This document shows positions 50,221 to 60,800 of a DNA stretch of 64,000 nucleotides, in pieces. Numbering within the stretch: the stretch's first letter is position 1; the number at the start of each line of letters is the position of its first letter. The stretch is taken from the NCBI GenBank assembly GCA_023333565.1, contig JAJKFH010004158.1:2124879-2188878 (forward strand), in the 5' to 3' direction. A program made the position numbers and the translations under genes. The stretch comes from Puffinus mauretanicus. Taxonomy: Eukaryota > Chordata > Aves > Procellariiformes > Procellariidae. The notes beneath the pieces were generated by a model. That model had not been told where the DNA came from. It saw nothing but the letters and a program-made list of their open reading frames with translations, and ran no database searches.

Positions 50221-50490
50221 CAAACGAGCCTGATTTGAGAATCAGAAACAGCTCATTATACATTTATTATTCGCTTGTTATAGTAGCCTTGCTGAGCTAT
50301 CAATCCAGTTGGTTTTATCGCAATTATGCGAGGATTCTGCCCATTAGGTGCTTTTACTCTGTTAACATGATGAAGTTTGTTTTCTCATTAATAAGTGTGT
50401 TAAAAACAAAATGTACAATATATGGAAAGGTTATTATGACTTGTATAATGAAACACATGTTAGGCCATAACTCAGGCACCAGCTAAAAGT
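50221..50490. promoter_or_regulatory. candidate conserved noncoding element
   Basis: A 250-bp complex AT-rich block with GCTCATTATACATTTATTATTC, TTTTATCGCAATTATGCG, CCCATTAGG, GTTAACATGATG, TCTCATTAATAAGTG and GTTATTATGAC words, flanked by ordinary sequence. The TTTATCG and TTTATTA words resemble posterior HOX or CDX sites. The distribution of cores through the whole block is the feature that stands out. Confidence 0.4.
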
Positions 50491-51640
50491 CACTTGCCTA
50501 TTAAAAGGAAATTGTGCTTCAGTCCATTCAGTCAAGGCAGTGTACGTGGGAGAGGGAAAAGAAAATGGGAGCAGGACAAAGAAACAAGTGGAAGGGGATG
50601 TTTAAGACACAGCTGCATAGATTGGCATTGTCACTTGGCTTTATCCAAGCAGTGTGAAGAGTATGTTTTAACAAAAAACCAAAACCAACCAAAAAACCCC
50701 TCAACCACCACCGATCAAGACCCATGGCTGTCAGCATCCTAGTAGTTTTTCCTTACAGAGAAGATTTCAGTATTTGGGAGCAATAGTCCCAGAGTATTCC
50801 CAGGTGCAGTGGTGTAGCACTATCCCGGCTCTGGGTGCAGTACTCTCACAGCCTGGCTCTCTGCTCCCTGGCTTTGCCAAGGTGGGACTGAACCACTGTG
50901 CATAAGGCATTTCCACTCGAGTCCTAATTTTCTCCTCTGCTACCTGCAGAAGATGGGAATCAGAGCGATGCTTTCAGCCCTGTGTGCCCAGATGGACCAA
51001 GCCAGGGCCAAAACTGCTGATGGCTAATGCAAAAAGAGGTAGCAAATGCCCTTACGCTTCAGAGAATGGGTTGTTTTCAAGATGTGGCAGCCTGATTCCT
51101 TTTTAGCACGAAGCAAAAGTAACCGTGATGCAGCAATTTTCACTGGATTGCACTATAATGTGCGCGGCAGGGTTTTTTCGCCCATACACCTTGATTTCTT
51201 GTTTGGGGATGCTCTTTGTTGCTTAGCTACCGGATGCTGCCACAGCTGAAAAGCGCTGCTTGCAGTGTTGGCAAGAAGGAATTGCTTCTTTATGGGGAGG
51301 AGGGAGGAAAGGAATTATCTCCTGGAGACAGTGCTGGTGCAAAGCAGGCAATAATGTGGTGGGAAGGAAGGGGTAACATCAAGGGAAGATATTACTGGTA
51401 CTTCACTGTTCTAGATTTGGTTAAAAAATAATAAACAATCTTGCACCCTGCAAATGTCACCAGTCCCTAACAAAAAAAAAAAAACACACAAAATAGAAAA
51501 GAATGATAAACAACAGCACAAAACTGCTGCCAGAAGCTGAACGTCCTTCTCCTGAAGTGGGTCCTGTTTGAGCAAGAAGAGTCCCTGTCTCTGGCCATAA
51601 CAGTCCATTACCATTAATTGTGCTGCACCAGCTTTGTACC
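50491..51640. other. non-coding, nothing recognised
   Basis: Short ORFs only. An A13 run near 51470-51483 is followed by CACACA. No recognised element. Confidence 0.5.
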
Positions 51641-51870
51641 TGTAAGCAAATTTGCTTCTGTGCAATTAGCACTTCTTTCCATATTAATGAAGTAAAGGGG
51701 GTTTGGAATTATTTTTATTGCTAATTACATTAGGAGTTTTATGCGCTTCTGGCTTGCTTCAATAAGCATTTAAGAAGAAAGACTTTTAATAGAACATTAA
51801 GTAATACGGAGAATTAAACAAACAGCTTAGAGTAATGGAAGAGGTTTTAGCTTCAGTTTGGAACCAAATT
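51641..51870. promoter_or_regulatory. candidate conserved noncoding element
   Basis: GCAATTAGC (51662), CCATATTAATGAAG (51680), GGAATTATTTTTATTGCTAATTACATTAGG (51705-51734), CAATAAGCATTTAAG and CATTAAGTAATACGG follow each other without simple repeats. CTAAT/ATTAG at 51721-51733 is a small inverted pair. Strong texture of a developmental enhancer, about 160 bp upstream of the LTR. Confidence 0.4.
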
Positions 51871-52029
51871 ACATTGGGTTGCTGGATGAAACCTCCCTTT
51901 TGTGCAAAAGCAAGGAGGTCTGTTACCACACATACAGGGCTGTCATCTGCCAGGAACGCTGACCCCGCAGAATCACACGCAGGCCGATCATAGGCAGCGC
52001 TTGGGCTACCCAAGGGATGGTGCAAAGAG

Positions 52030-52612
52030 AGGCTGGGATAGGGTTAATTTTCTTCACAGCAGCTGGTATGGGGCTATGGTTTGCATTGGTGCTGGAAACA
52101 GGGTTGATAACACAGGGATGTTTTCGTTGCTGCTGAGCAGTGCTGACACAGAGTCAAGGCCTTCTCTGCTCCTCACCCCACCCCACCAGCGAGGAGGCTG
52201 GGGGTGCACAAGAAGTCGGGAGGGGACACAGCCGGGACAGCTGACCCCAACTGACCAAAGGAATATCCCATACCATGTGATGTCATGCTCAGCACATAAA
52301 GCTGGGGGAAGAAGGAGGAAGGGGGGGACATTCGGAGTGATGGTGTTTGTCTTCCCAAGTACCCGTTAGGCGTGATGGAGCCCTGCTTTCCTGGAGATGG
52401 CTGCACCCCTGCCTGCCGATGGGAACCAGTGAATGAATTCCTTGTTTGGCTTTGCTTGCGTGTGTGGCTTTTGCTTTACCTATGAAACTGTCTTTATCTC
52501 AACCCAGGAGTTTTCTCCCTTTTACCCTTCCGATTCTCTCCCCCATCCCACGGGGGGGGAGTGAGCGAGCGGCTGTGTGGGGCTTAGTTGCGTCTGGGGT
52601 TAAAACACAACA
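52030..52612 (+). mobile_element. solo LTR of an avian ERVL-like endogenous retrovirus
   Basis: A degraded proviral LTR with no internal region. From memory, avian LTRs of this class begin TGTCCTGGTTTCGGCTGGGATAGAGTTAAT. Here the match starts at GGCTGGGATA (52031), so about 12 bases of the 5' end are missing or replaced. An ACATAAAGC TATA-like box is at 52294. A TATGAAAC at 52481 sits where the family's polyadenylation signal would be and looks damaged. The 3' end is GGGGTTAAAACACAACA at 52612, ending in the CA typical of LTRs. No target-site duplication is visible, perhaps because the 5' end is lost. No gag, pol or env lies nearby, so this is probably a solo LTR left by recombination. Confidence 0.85.
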
Positions 52613-53735
52613 TGTGGGAAGCAATGACAGGCAGCCAGAGGCAGGGCTGATTTATGTGCTCGCTCCTGTGGCTAGGAAGTGAGTATGCATTTGAAGATCT
52701 CTGCTAAAACATGAGCTTCAGCCCCTGTCTGCTTCTGTTCTCACCTGAACACCAGGCTGCTCGTTCCTGCATTTCATAGCATAGACAGAGAGTGGGAAAC
52801 TAAAGAGATCGAACTTCCTCAGGCTCTCGTCGTTTCTTGAAACCAAACCCAGAAATGCTGTTCCAGTTATTGTCTTGCAAATTCTCTGTATGTGGCAAAC
52901 ACACATATGGATATCTCGTTTCCCTAAGCTCACACAATGTCTTTATCTAACTGGTACAAGGATGTGCAAAAATTCATTTGCATAAAACTTACAGTGTACA
53001 AAACTCACCGTTCTCACACAGCACCAAAAACTTGGGCTTTATTTTCTGTATTTATATATTGGCTGAATTGCCTAAAGAGGAACGTCCAATGTGTTTTTGA
53101 TTGTTAAAATGCATCTGCCCAGTCAGAAAAGCGTGAACACAGTCCCGCAGCTCTTTCTGCACACAGTTTTGCCTAAGTTGGTTCAAAATAGGCTGAGGCC
53201 ACACGCCTCTACCTTTGGGTCTGCAGTCTGAATACTCTCATTCCCAAGATTTGGAAGTCTCCAGGTCTGTGAACGTTTCACTTTTGTTTTTCCCTCCACC
53301 TGCCCCCTCTACCCTGAGCTTCAAGTCTGCATTTACTGTCTGGTGCCAGAACTGACATGACATAAGCTTTCCTCTGGCTCTTGTGGGCATATGTTCACAC
53401 TTCATTTAACCCCTACCTAGCCTTATTTCCCTAAGGGAGGAGAACAGTCTTCCCGAGCATAGGCAGGACAAACCAAATACAAGGTCTATGTATCTAGACA
53501 GAGGTGCGGTTATTTGGTTTCTGGGCACAGATGCCCCTCGGTACACGGATGGCCATGAAAACCTTTTGATCAATCTTAGCACACGGGGGGGATTTACTGC
53601 TGGGTAACTCTTCTGCCTCCATAAATCATAAGCATTTTGCATGCAAGATAGTGCCAAACAGAGCTGATGTTGGCTAACTGGCTCCCACCGCCTTCAGTGC
53701 GACTGGGACAGTCCTTCAGTGACCCTGAAGGGAAG
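52613..53735. other. non-coding, LTR flank
   Basis: No continuation of a provirus is present after the LTR. An exact POU octamer ATTTGCAT is at 52976-52983. No gene recognised. Confidence 0.5.
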
Positions 53736-53960
53736 ATGATTGACTGAAATACTATATACCATTGACTGACTGATAACTGCAGGGGAGAGTCAATGACAGA
53801 CTTTATTAATGCTTAATTAAGACAGATAGAAGACGACTTCCCTTGGCTAATTTGCTCCCCTGAACTTGCTTGCACTCTATTTCAAAGTGAGCGAGACTTA
53901 GAAAGGCAAAGCTAGTCGAGCATTGCAACTAGCTCCATTTGCCTGGAGAAGTTAGCACAA
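53736..53960. promoter_or_regulatory. candidate noncoding element with ATTGACTGA repeats
   Basis: ATTGACTGA occurs at 53739-53747 and 53761-53769. Then come GAGTCAATGACAG and TTTATTAATGCTTAATTAAGAC. The homeodomain-rich end at 53800-53820 and lack of repeats suggest regulatory DNA, at moderate to low confidence. Confidence 0.25.
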
Positions 53961-54600
53961 TCCTAGCTGGGCCTGGAGACTGGCCCTCCAAGGAATTCTG
54001 TCCTTACAAGAAGATAAGGTAGTTGGTGCTCTGCCAGAGCACATTCATTACAGAGAATAAAGTTGAGAACAGAGCTCTGCCTGGCTGACTGCCCAAACCA
54101 TTCCAGAGCAGGCGGGTCGGACTGGCAGGCTTCATCTGAATAGCACCAAAACTTGAGCTGCTGTTGACGGCTGCTTTGCCCTCTTGTTCCCAGCAAGGTG
54201 TGGGGAAGGCAGCTGCTTTCTGAGCCTACGCTACGATGCAAAGCGAGACAGAGCATCTTTAAATGGTCAGGGGAAGCAAAAAGGTCTCCTGTCACCTCCA
54301 AAACTGCGCATCTTTCTTGCCACTGCCCACACCGTTCCCTGTGCAGCTGATACTTTTGTGATGGGACATTTACTTGCTGTTATAGACTGCCTCAGTCACT
54401 ATGTCCATTATTATCTCTGAGAATTGAAGAAGTAAAAGAAAAAAGGAAAAAAAAAGCAATAGTCTTTTACCTCTTGGGCTGGCTGACATGCCAACGTTTG
54501 CTCAGTGACTTTAGGGATTGACATTCAAAACTTTGAGATTTTCTTCTTGTGCTCGGGCTGCCTAGAAGCTGCCTGGCACTAGTTTTGGCTTAGAGCAGAG
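53961..54600. other. non-coding, nothing recognised
   Basis: Two opposite-strand ORFs overlap at 54.0-54.4 kb and neither is recognisable. A purine run (54431-54458) precedes the CR1. Confidence 0.5.
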
Positions 54601-55030
54601 CATAGAATCATAGAATTATTCAGGTTGGAAAAGACCTTTGAGATCATCGAGTTCAATCTTTAACCTAGCACTGCCAAGTCCACCACTAAACCATGTCCTT
54701 AAGCACCACATCTACACGTCTTTTAAATACCTCCAGGGATGGTGACTCAACCACTTCCCCGGGCAGCCTGTTCCAATGCTTGACAAGCCTTTCGGTGAAG
54801 AAATTTTTCCTAATACCTAATTTAAATGTCCCCTGGTGCAACTTGAGGCCGTTTCGTCTTGTCCTATCGCTTGTTACTTGGGAGAAGAGACCAACACCCA
54901 CCTCACTACAACCTCCTTTTAGGTAGTTGTAGAGCACGATGAGGTCTCCCCTCAGCCTCCTCTTCTCCAGGCTAAACAACCCCAGTTCCCTCAGCCGCTC
55001 CTCATCAGACTTACAAGTCCTCATAGACTG
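54601..55030 (-). mobile_element. 5'-truncated CR1 LINE, minus strand
   Basis: On the plus strand the element opens with CATAGAATCATAGAATTATT, the reverse complement of the octamer (ATTCTATG) repeat that ends bird CR1 elements. It continues with the short 3'UTR and the 3' end of ORF2, and becomes unrecognisable at about 55030. CR1 is the main LINE of birds, copied by target-primed reverse transcription without a poly(A) tail. Only about 430 bp remain of a roughly 4.5-kb element, the usual 5' truncation. No target-site duplication is visible, as is normal for CR1. Its uninterrupted frame suggests an insertion younger than the MIR fossils. Confidence 0.95.
54686..55030 (-). pseudogene. carboxy-terminal fragment of CR1 ORF2 (reverse transcriptase)
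   Basis: The minus-strand frame ends with stop codon at 54686-54688. It reads [18 protein letters not shown], then [16 protein letters not shown], then [18 protein letters not shown], then a [14 protein letters not shown] terminus. This is the familiar carboxy end of the CR1 ORF2 protein, beyond the polymerase motifs. The endonuclease and catalytic domains are absent because of truncation, so it cannot make a functional protein. There is no stop or frameshift across about 115 codons. The frame continues upstream of 55030 into unrelated flank (a methionine at about 55057), which is chance. Confidence 0.9.
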
Positions 55031-55457
55031 GTGGAGTCCAAAACCTGGCAGAAACATCTAGGCAATGCTGTAATGAATTTTATAGAACCAACAGTGCAGA
55101 TTTCTATATATCGTGTATGCACTCAATTTAAAAAAGAAAAGATAAACCAGAGACATTTCAGGGGAAAATCAATCAGTGGCACGGAGCCTATGTATACCCA
55201 CACCGCAAGCAGCATTGGTTACGCCAACAGGCCCACCCCAGAACAAAGGCAGTCGCACGCAGCGAGCCCTTCTTCCAGGAACATCAGGCAGTGCAGGATA
55301 TCAAGTCCTATGAAAACACTGCGTTCCCCCAAATCAGTTCCACATGTAGGGAATGAAGCAGAGGGAAGATTATTTGCCACAGCTTCTTTCCAAGGATTAT
55401 GTAAGAGAGAAACAGCAATAAAGATGTCTAGGAGGGAACATTTGTTCCCACGCTGCA

Positions 55458-55472
55458 AACAACAACAACAAC
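55458..55472. repeat. (AAC)5 trinucleotide repeat
   Basis: Five exact AAC units. A short microsatellite likely to be variable but not otherwise remarkable. Confidence 0.9.
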
Positions 55473-57696
55473 ATCCAAACTCGGAAGGCCAGGTGTGGCC
55501 ACGCCATCTGATGCATCAGACACAAAAGTATAGAGGGAGCCACTAGCCACGTTAAGGAATGCACTTCACCTTCCTTGAGAGCAATCGTAATGATTTTTTT
55601 TTTCTTAAAAGGAAAACATACAAAGGAAAACATGCAAATGAAAAGCAAACTGAAAAATATCGTAGAAATGACTGCTGAATCTGAAGATACCACTGCACAT
55701 CTTCCTAATCCCTCATCTAGGGCTTGATTTGCCTATGTAAGCAAAGCACCATGCAGATGTGTCAGGGAAAAGTGAGCTGTTACACGGGTGATTATGAACG
55801 GTCAGTGTATCTGCAGCAACGCAAACTGTTCTGATTACTACCTGCTCACTGCTGTGTGTGTAAGAGGTTCAGCCGAGGTCAAGACACCAGATTAGTTCCG
55901 GTATCTGGTGAAGTTGCCTATGTGCTATTGCCGATGTGGTTGTTTCAAGTGTGACTGGCAAGAAGTAGACTTCTGGGGAAGGGTGAACAACAAAGCAAAA
56001 GGCTTAGTAGTCCACACGGGCCAAGGGGTATTTCAGGGCACACCGATCTGGTCAGCTAGGATCTCCAGGGAGAAGCCAAACTACTTCTGTCCTAGAAGAA
56101 ATCCTTGCTGGGGAGAAACCAACTTCTTATCTTTCTTTGGCCCTGTTTTGAACCTTAGTCCAACATTCCTATGCAAAGCAAAGTAAGTATGTACCAGTTG
56201 CCCTCGTGGATGGCGAGACCCACCGTACCCTCTGCTGCAACCAGTAGAGATCAACTGAAACAGGGTCCAACCAGACCTACCATAACTGCTGTGTGAACCA
56301 CATAGGAGAAGAAAGAATGGAGGATACCGGTTGGCCTAGGGCAGAATGTACTCCTACTTGTACCTGCTTCTGCGATCCCGAGATAGACTTTGTCTTGGGG
56401 ATAATGACCACCAACTCATCAGCTGAGATAACTTCTGATGGCATATTGCCAAGGGACAATCTTCTCAATATTCTTTCACTGAGAATATTCCATGCTTTCA
56501 TCTTAAAACTGCAGAGCATTTTATAAACAGAAGTTAGATTTCAAAACACCCCTAAATGCAATCCAGTATTATTAATCCAGTTTCCAAAGCCCTTATTCCT
56601 GTCAGTTGAGCAGTTTTTCATATATTTGATCACATCAGTTATGCTTCATTAGTGAGTCTCTAAACATCCACTGCAAAACCAGTAGAGAAAATGCATTCGA
56701 TTCTGTTACTGTCTTTGAAGAGTCTGTGTCATCCATTACTGTGTCATGGGCAAAACGCTTTCTCTAACATGACTCTCGTGTAATTTGAAGCCAGCAGTTT
56801 TATTTTCACTCTGAATCATCAACCTCATGAGCCATTTTTCTGTTAGTTTGCAGCTAAAGATTATACTAAACTAGAGGTAAAATGAAACATTTCTCCTATC
56901 TAAACCAAGGTACATTTTACTCACGCACATACGCACCAGGGGTTGAAACAACTGTGCCGTCATGGAGAGTTGGGAGCTCCCACCACCAAGAGCAGGGCAG
57001 AAAGCACTGGTCCATGTGCCTCTCCTAGGCTCAAGAGGGTCTTCATGGCATGGCTGAAACAACGGATTGGGATATATGAAATTCACAATTCATCAGACAT
57101 TCATCTGGAGACCGAACTAGGTCTCCTGCAAGAAGCAAAACTATGTACGTTGTCTTGAAGTTTCCCGAATGAAGCAAATAACCTGAAATAAAAGGTTTAA
57201 AATCAGCTCCAAATGAGGGCAAGAATGTTTGAACAAAATGGCTTGTTTGGCCCAAAAGTAAGTGGCTTCATTGTAGCTTTTTAAAATAAATTCAATCTAG
57301 GCCCATCTCTAAAGAAAATACTGCTTCAACATGAAAAGTTTTAAACTTTCTGCCTTAAAAATGTCTGAATGGGCTTTTTCAATTTGTCCAAAGGGAGTTG
57401 TTTTACTCCCTTTGAAATGGCTTAAAGACTTTGATGTGAATTTGTGACTGGTATCAATCCACTCCAAACGGCTTTTTGTGTAAAAAAGTAAAAACAGTTA
57501 TTCCAGTTTGATCTTTTTCCCCTGCCCTGCTCCAAAATATCCTAATCATGCCGCTACCATCCTGCAGGAGAAGTTTTCCCACTACATCCTAACAGCAGGA
57601 ATTATATCATATCTATTTCCCACACTCACTGTCGGCTTCACACATCCGGGCAGGGTCTGTACAGTACCTAAGAACAGGACACCTTATTCTTCTTTT

Positions 57697-57745
57697 CCCT
57701 CATGGAAATGGAATTATATTTCCTCATGGAAAGCATGGAATTATA
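57697..57745. repeat. diverged tandem duplication, 24-bp unit
   Basis: Copy one (57697-57719) and copy two (57721-57745) share CTCATGGAAA and ATGGAATTATA; copy two has two inserted bases. A further ATTATAA follows. Tandem slippage is the simplest explanation. Confidence 0.85.
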
Positions 57746-57770
57746 AGCATTATAATACTTAGCAAGATTA

Positions 57771-57870
57771 ACATTTTTTTAGAGCGATTAGCATGCTAAA
57801 AAAGGAGGGCAGTTGTTATTGTAGCATTCATAAGGGTCCAAATAAATCCATCTGTTAAGTAGATCCAAAC
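57771..57870. promoter_or_regulatory. candidate noncoding element with nested inverted repeats
   Basis: The perfect palindrome TTAGCATGCTAA lies at 57788-57799. A second pairing, TTTTTTAG (57775-57782) with CTAAAAAA (57796-57803), overlaps it. AGTTGTTATTGTAGCATTCATAAGG follows. No ORF or repeat body. The two pairings are mutually exclusive, and either could be a chance result of the A/T runs. Confidence 0.3.
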
Positions 57871-60800
57871 ATAGCCGCTGGAAAACAAACCCTTTTTAGA
57901 TAGTCGTCTTTTTTTTTCTCTACCTGTTTACTGAAAGGTGCTCAAATACAAAAAAACCATGAATACTGATCCTTTTGCTTCCTTCCTACACTTTCAGTTA
58001 CTGTTCTCCTACAGTTGCCTAATTAACAGCTTCTAGTTATGCACAAAACCCCACAACATTGCTGTTAATTATGGACATTGTATTGCCAGGACAAAATAAG
58101 AATTGCGAAAAAATAAAAAAGTTAAAGACCAGCCCTATTTGCTTCAGTCATCTCAATGCCGTGCAAGTATGGTGGTTTATAGCCAAGGGTACCAGATTTT
58201 GTCAATACTCTTTAAAGGAAGCAGCCAGAAAATATTCTGCAAGCTGGAAGTTCACATAATGGCATTCACTGTTAGAGTTTGAAGTAGCGTTCAGAAATAA
58301 AAGGAGAATATGGTTGCAGCGGACCAGTTAAGCTGTGTCTCTGCACAAGCCAAGCCCTTCGGCCAGGGAGCTGCAGCCCAGGACTTAAACAAGTGCATAA
58401 TTTTACAGACACAGTCGCTATATGGCAGTTTTGAGGGATGCCCCAAGCCCAGATACCAGCTTTGGAGACAACAGACCTGGAAACAGCTTCTAAAGCTGAC
58501 CTTGAAGCAAGAGCCCACACGTGTGAGCACAGCAGTTGGCTCAGCACCCCACTACCACGCGTGCCTGCGGTTTGGATGCTGTGGACACGCTCTGGGGGTA
58601 TTTCTGCAGCTCACGGGACAAGAGGTGGGCAGGCCTGGCACTCGCTGCTCAGAGGATCATTCATGAAAAGCAGAGGTGAGACAGCCAAAGTGGGCCACTT
58701 TGGGCAGTGCGTAGGACTCAGCCCTTAGACCAACAGCTTGACACTTTCCCCCACCTCCATGCCATGTTTTCCCTCGACCAATTTGCAAAGCCGGTTGCAC
58801 AAGACTGTGTGAAACCCAGCACAAATCTTCTCTCCAGTTTCTCCTGATCTAATTCTCAAACCAGGAGGTACTACTCCCACTACTCCCATTTTCCTTCCCT
58901 GTTATCAGCAAATACTGTTTTATAAGAATAACAATCCACCCCTAAGTCAGAAGAATAATGTTTCCTTGAATCACTGTAATTAAAATGTAAACATCTGTAT
59001 GTCGCAGCTCCACCATGTATCTGACACAAGTATCCCTCACTGGTATTACATGGTGAATTCCACATAAACATGCCAGAATTTTTGCAAAACGCTGTCAGTC
59101 ATGCTTGAAGTTGCCAAATATTTCTTGACACATTTCTATCTCTTGATAATACTACTGTGCACACGACAGCCACAACCAGGTAATTATTATTTTTGTGATG
59201 GTGTGAAGTTTACTGCTTGCTGGGGTGGAATGAAACAGCAGTTGCTTGGTTCATTTTCAGTAGATAGCATATTTAAATCTGAATTTTATACGCTCTGCAC
59301 CATTATGTCCTCCTAGGGCTGGCAACATCTGGAATCCAATGAAATGCTGAACCAGCATTACATTGCCCAGGACTCCCAGCTGGCTGATGGTATCAGCACT
59401 CCTCAGAAGGTCTTTAAAAGAAGAAGTTTTGCAGCAGCAAATAGTACCAAGTAGCGACTCCCCTCCAAAACGACAGTCTGGGATGCCCAATTCTTCAGCT
59501 CACTTCTAAACAATGTGTTAAAACGCTTCTACAATAATTTTTTTTTTTAAATTGGAGTTCAAACTAACATTTTGTTTTGGATGGAGGGGGGCTAAATTAA
59601 AGCGCAGGTGAATTTTAAAATAAAAGTATATTTCACTTCAATGGCAACGGAAAACTTCCATTTTGAAAGTGTTAAAATGAAATGCTACTTTGGTTTTGTT
59701 ATTTCCCCAAGCAAAGCAATATGCAGAAATCTACCCAAAAGCTTAGGTGTTTCCATTGCCCTGAAATTACGGTTGTGAACTGAGACAAGAAAAAACAAAT
59801 TCTAGGTATTCTGTGGCAGTAATATAGCAAGGGACACCATGTAGAGCAGTATGTGCCCAGGAATCACTTGGGGCACCATTTCAGAGTGAGTGGGACAAAT
59901 GCTGACCGTTGGATTCCACCTTTCTGGTCTTCTCTCAGGTCACCAGCCAGGTGCTGGCGGTCAGAGAGAGCAGCAGATTTCCAAGGCCCACGCTCCAGGT
60001 CTATGTCTCCAGTAACCAGAGACGTCTGAACCTGCGATTCCCATGTTCAGCTGATTGCAGAGCTGCTCACTTCTGGGAGGTGATTTGCTGCTGGCTGGTG
60101 TTATTACACATATTTATGAGATTTGTGTATCTGAACATGGGTGTTCGTGGTTCCACGTTAGTAGTTTGGGATTATTTTCTACAAATAGTTGTGGCTTGGA
60201 GTCCTATACACTGTCGTCATTTGGGTTATGACTTTTGTTAGCACGCAGTCATTACTCAGCTCTGATAAAACTATATAAGAAAAAGATCATCTCAGTAAAG
60301 CTGATAAGAAATTAGACCCTCTCATGTTCAAAGACAGCTGACATCTTGTTCCAGGCGTGGATGAATAGGGCTGACGGTGGAATAAAAAGTTATTTGCCTT
60401 AACCAAACTCGCTTTACAGGCAGAAATGTAATTCACAAAGAAGAATATGTAGCAGATTGCTCCAAGTAACCATAAAACTAGATGGCTGGCAAACACTTAT
60501 CTGAACAGCTTATCCTCACACTGTTTCCATTACTCTTACTGGTTAGGCAAGAAATACCACGAGACAACATGTTCTTTGGGAAAACCTGAAGGTCCTAACC
60601 CATATGTCAGTGGCAATCATATAGATGTAGGGCTGGCTGCCATTTTGTAAGTGTTGATGCTTTTTCAAAGTTCCCGTTTTGGTTGCTGTTTGAAATAAAT
60701 TAAAAAAAAATTAAAAAAAAGAAGGGTAACTCGCTTGCTCCAACGATGAGGAAATCACAGCAAAAGCTGAGATACTGTTATTTAAGATGTAAAATTTTGG

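Larger units (their letters stand above)
55031..57770. other. non-coding, small repeats
   Basis: (AAC)5 at 55458-55472 and a diverged tandem duplication at 57697-57745. A POU octamer-like ATGCAAAT is near 55632. The plus-strand 171-codon frame from 55031 starts in CR1 flank and matches nothing. No gene recognised. Confidence 0.5.

Noticed and set aside
51902..52369. 155-codon plus-strand frame entering the LTR
   Set aside because: More than half lies inside the LTR, which is noncoding; the peptide is a chance translation.
55031..55546. 171-codon plus-strand frame after the CR1
   Set aside because: Begins at the CR1 edge and looks like no known protein; no support as an exon.
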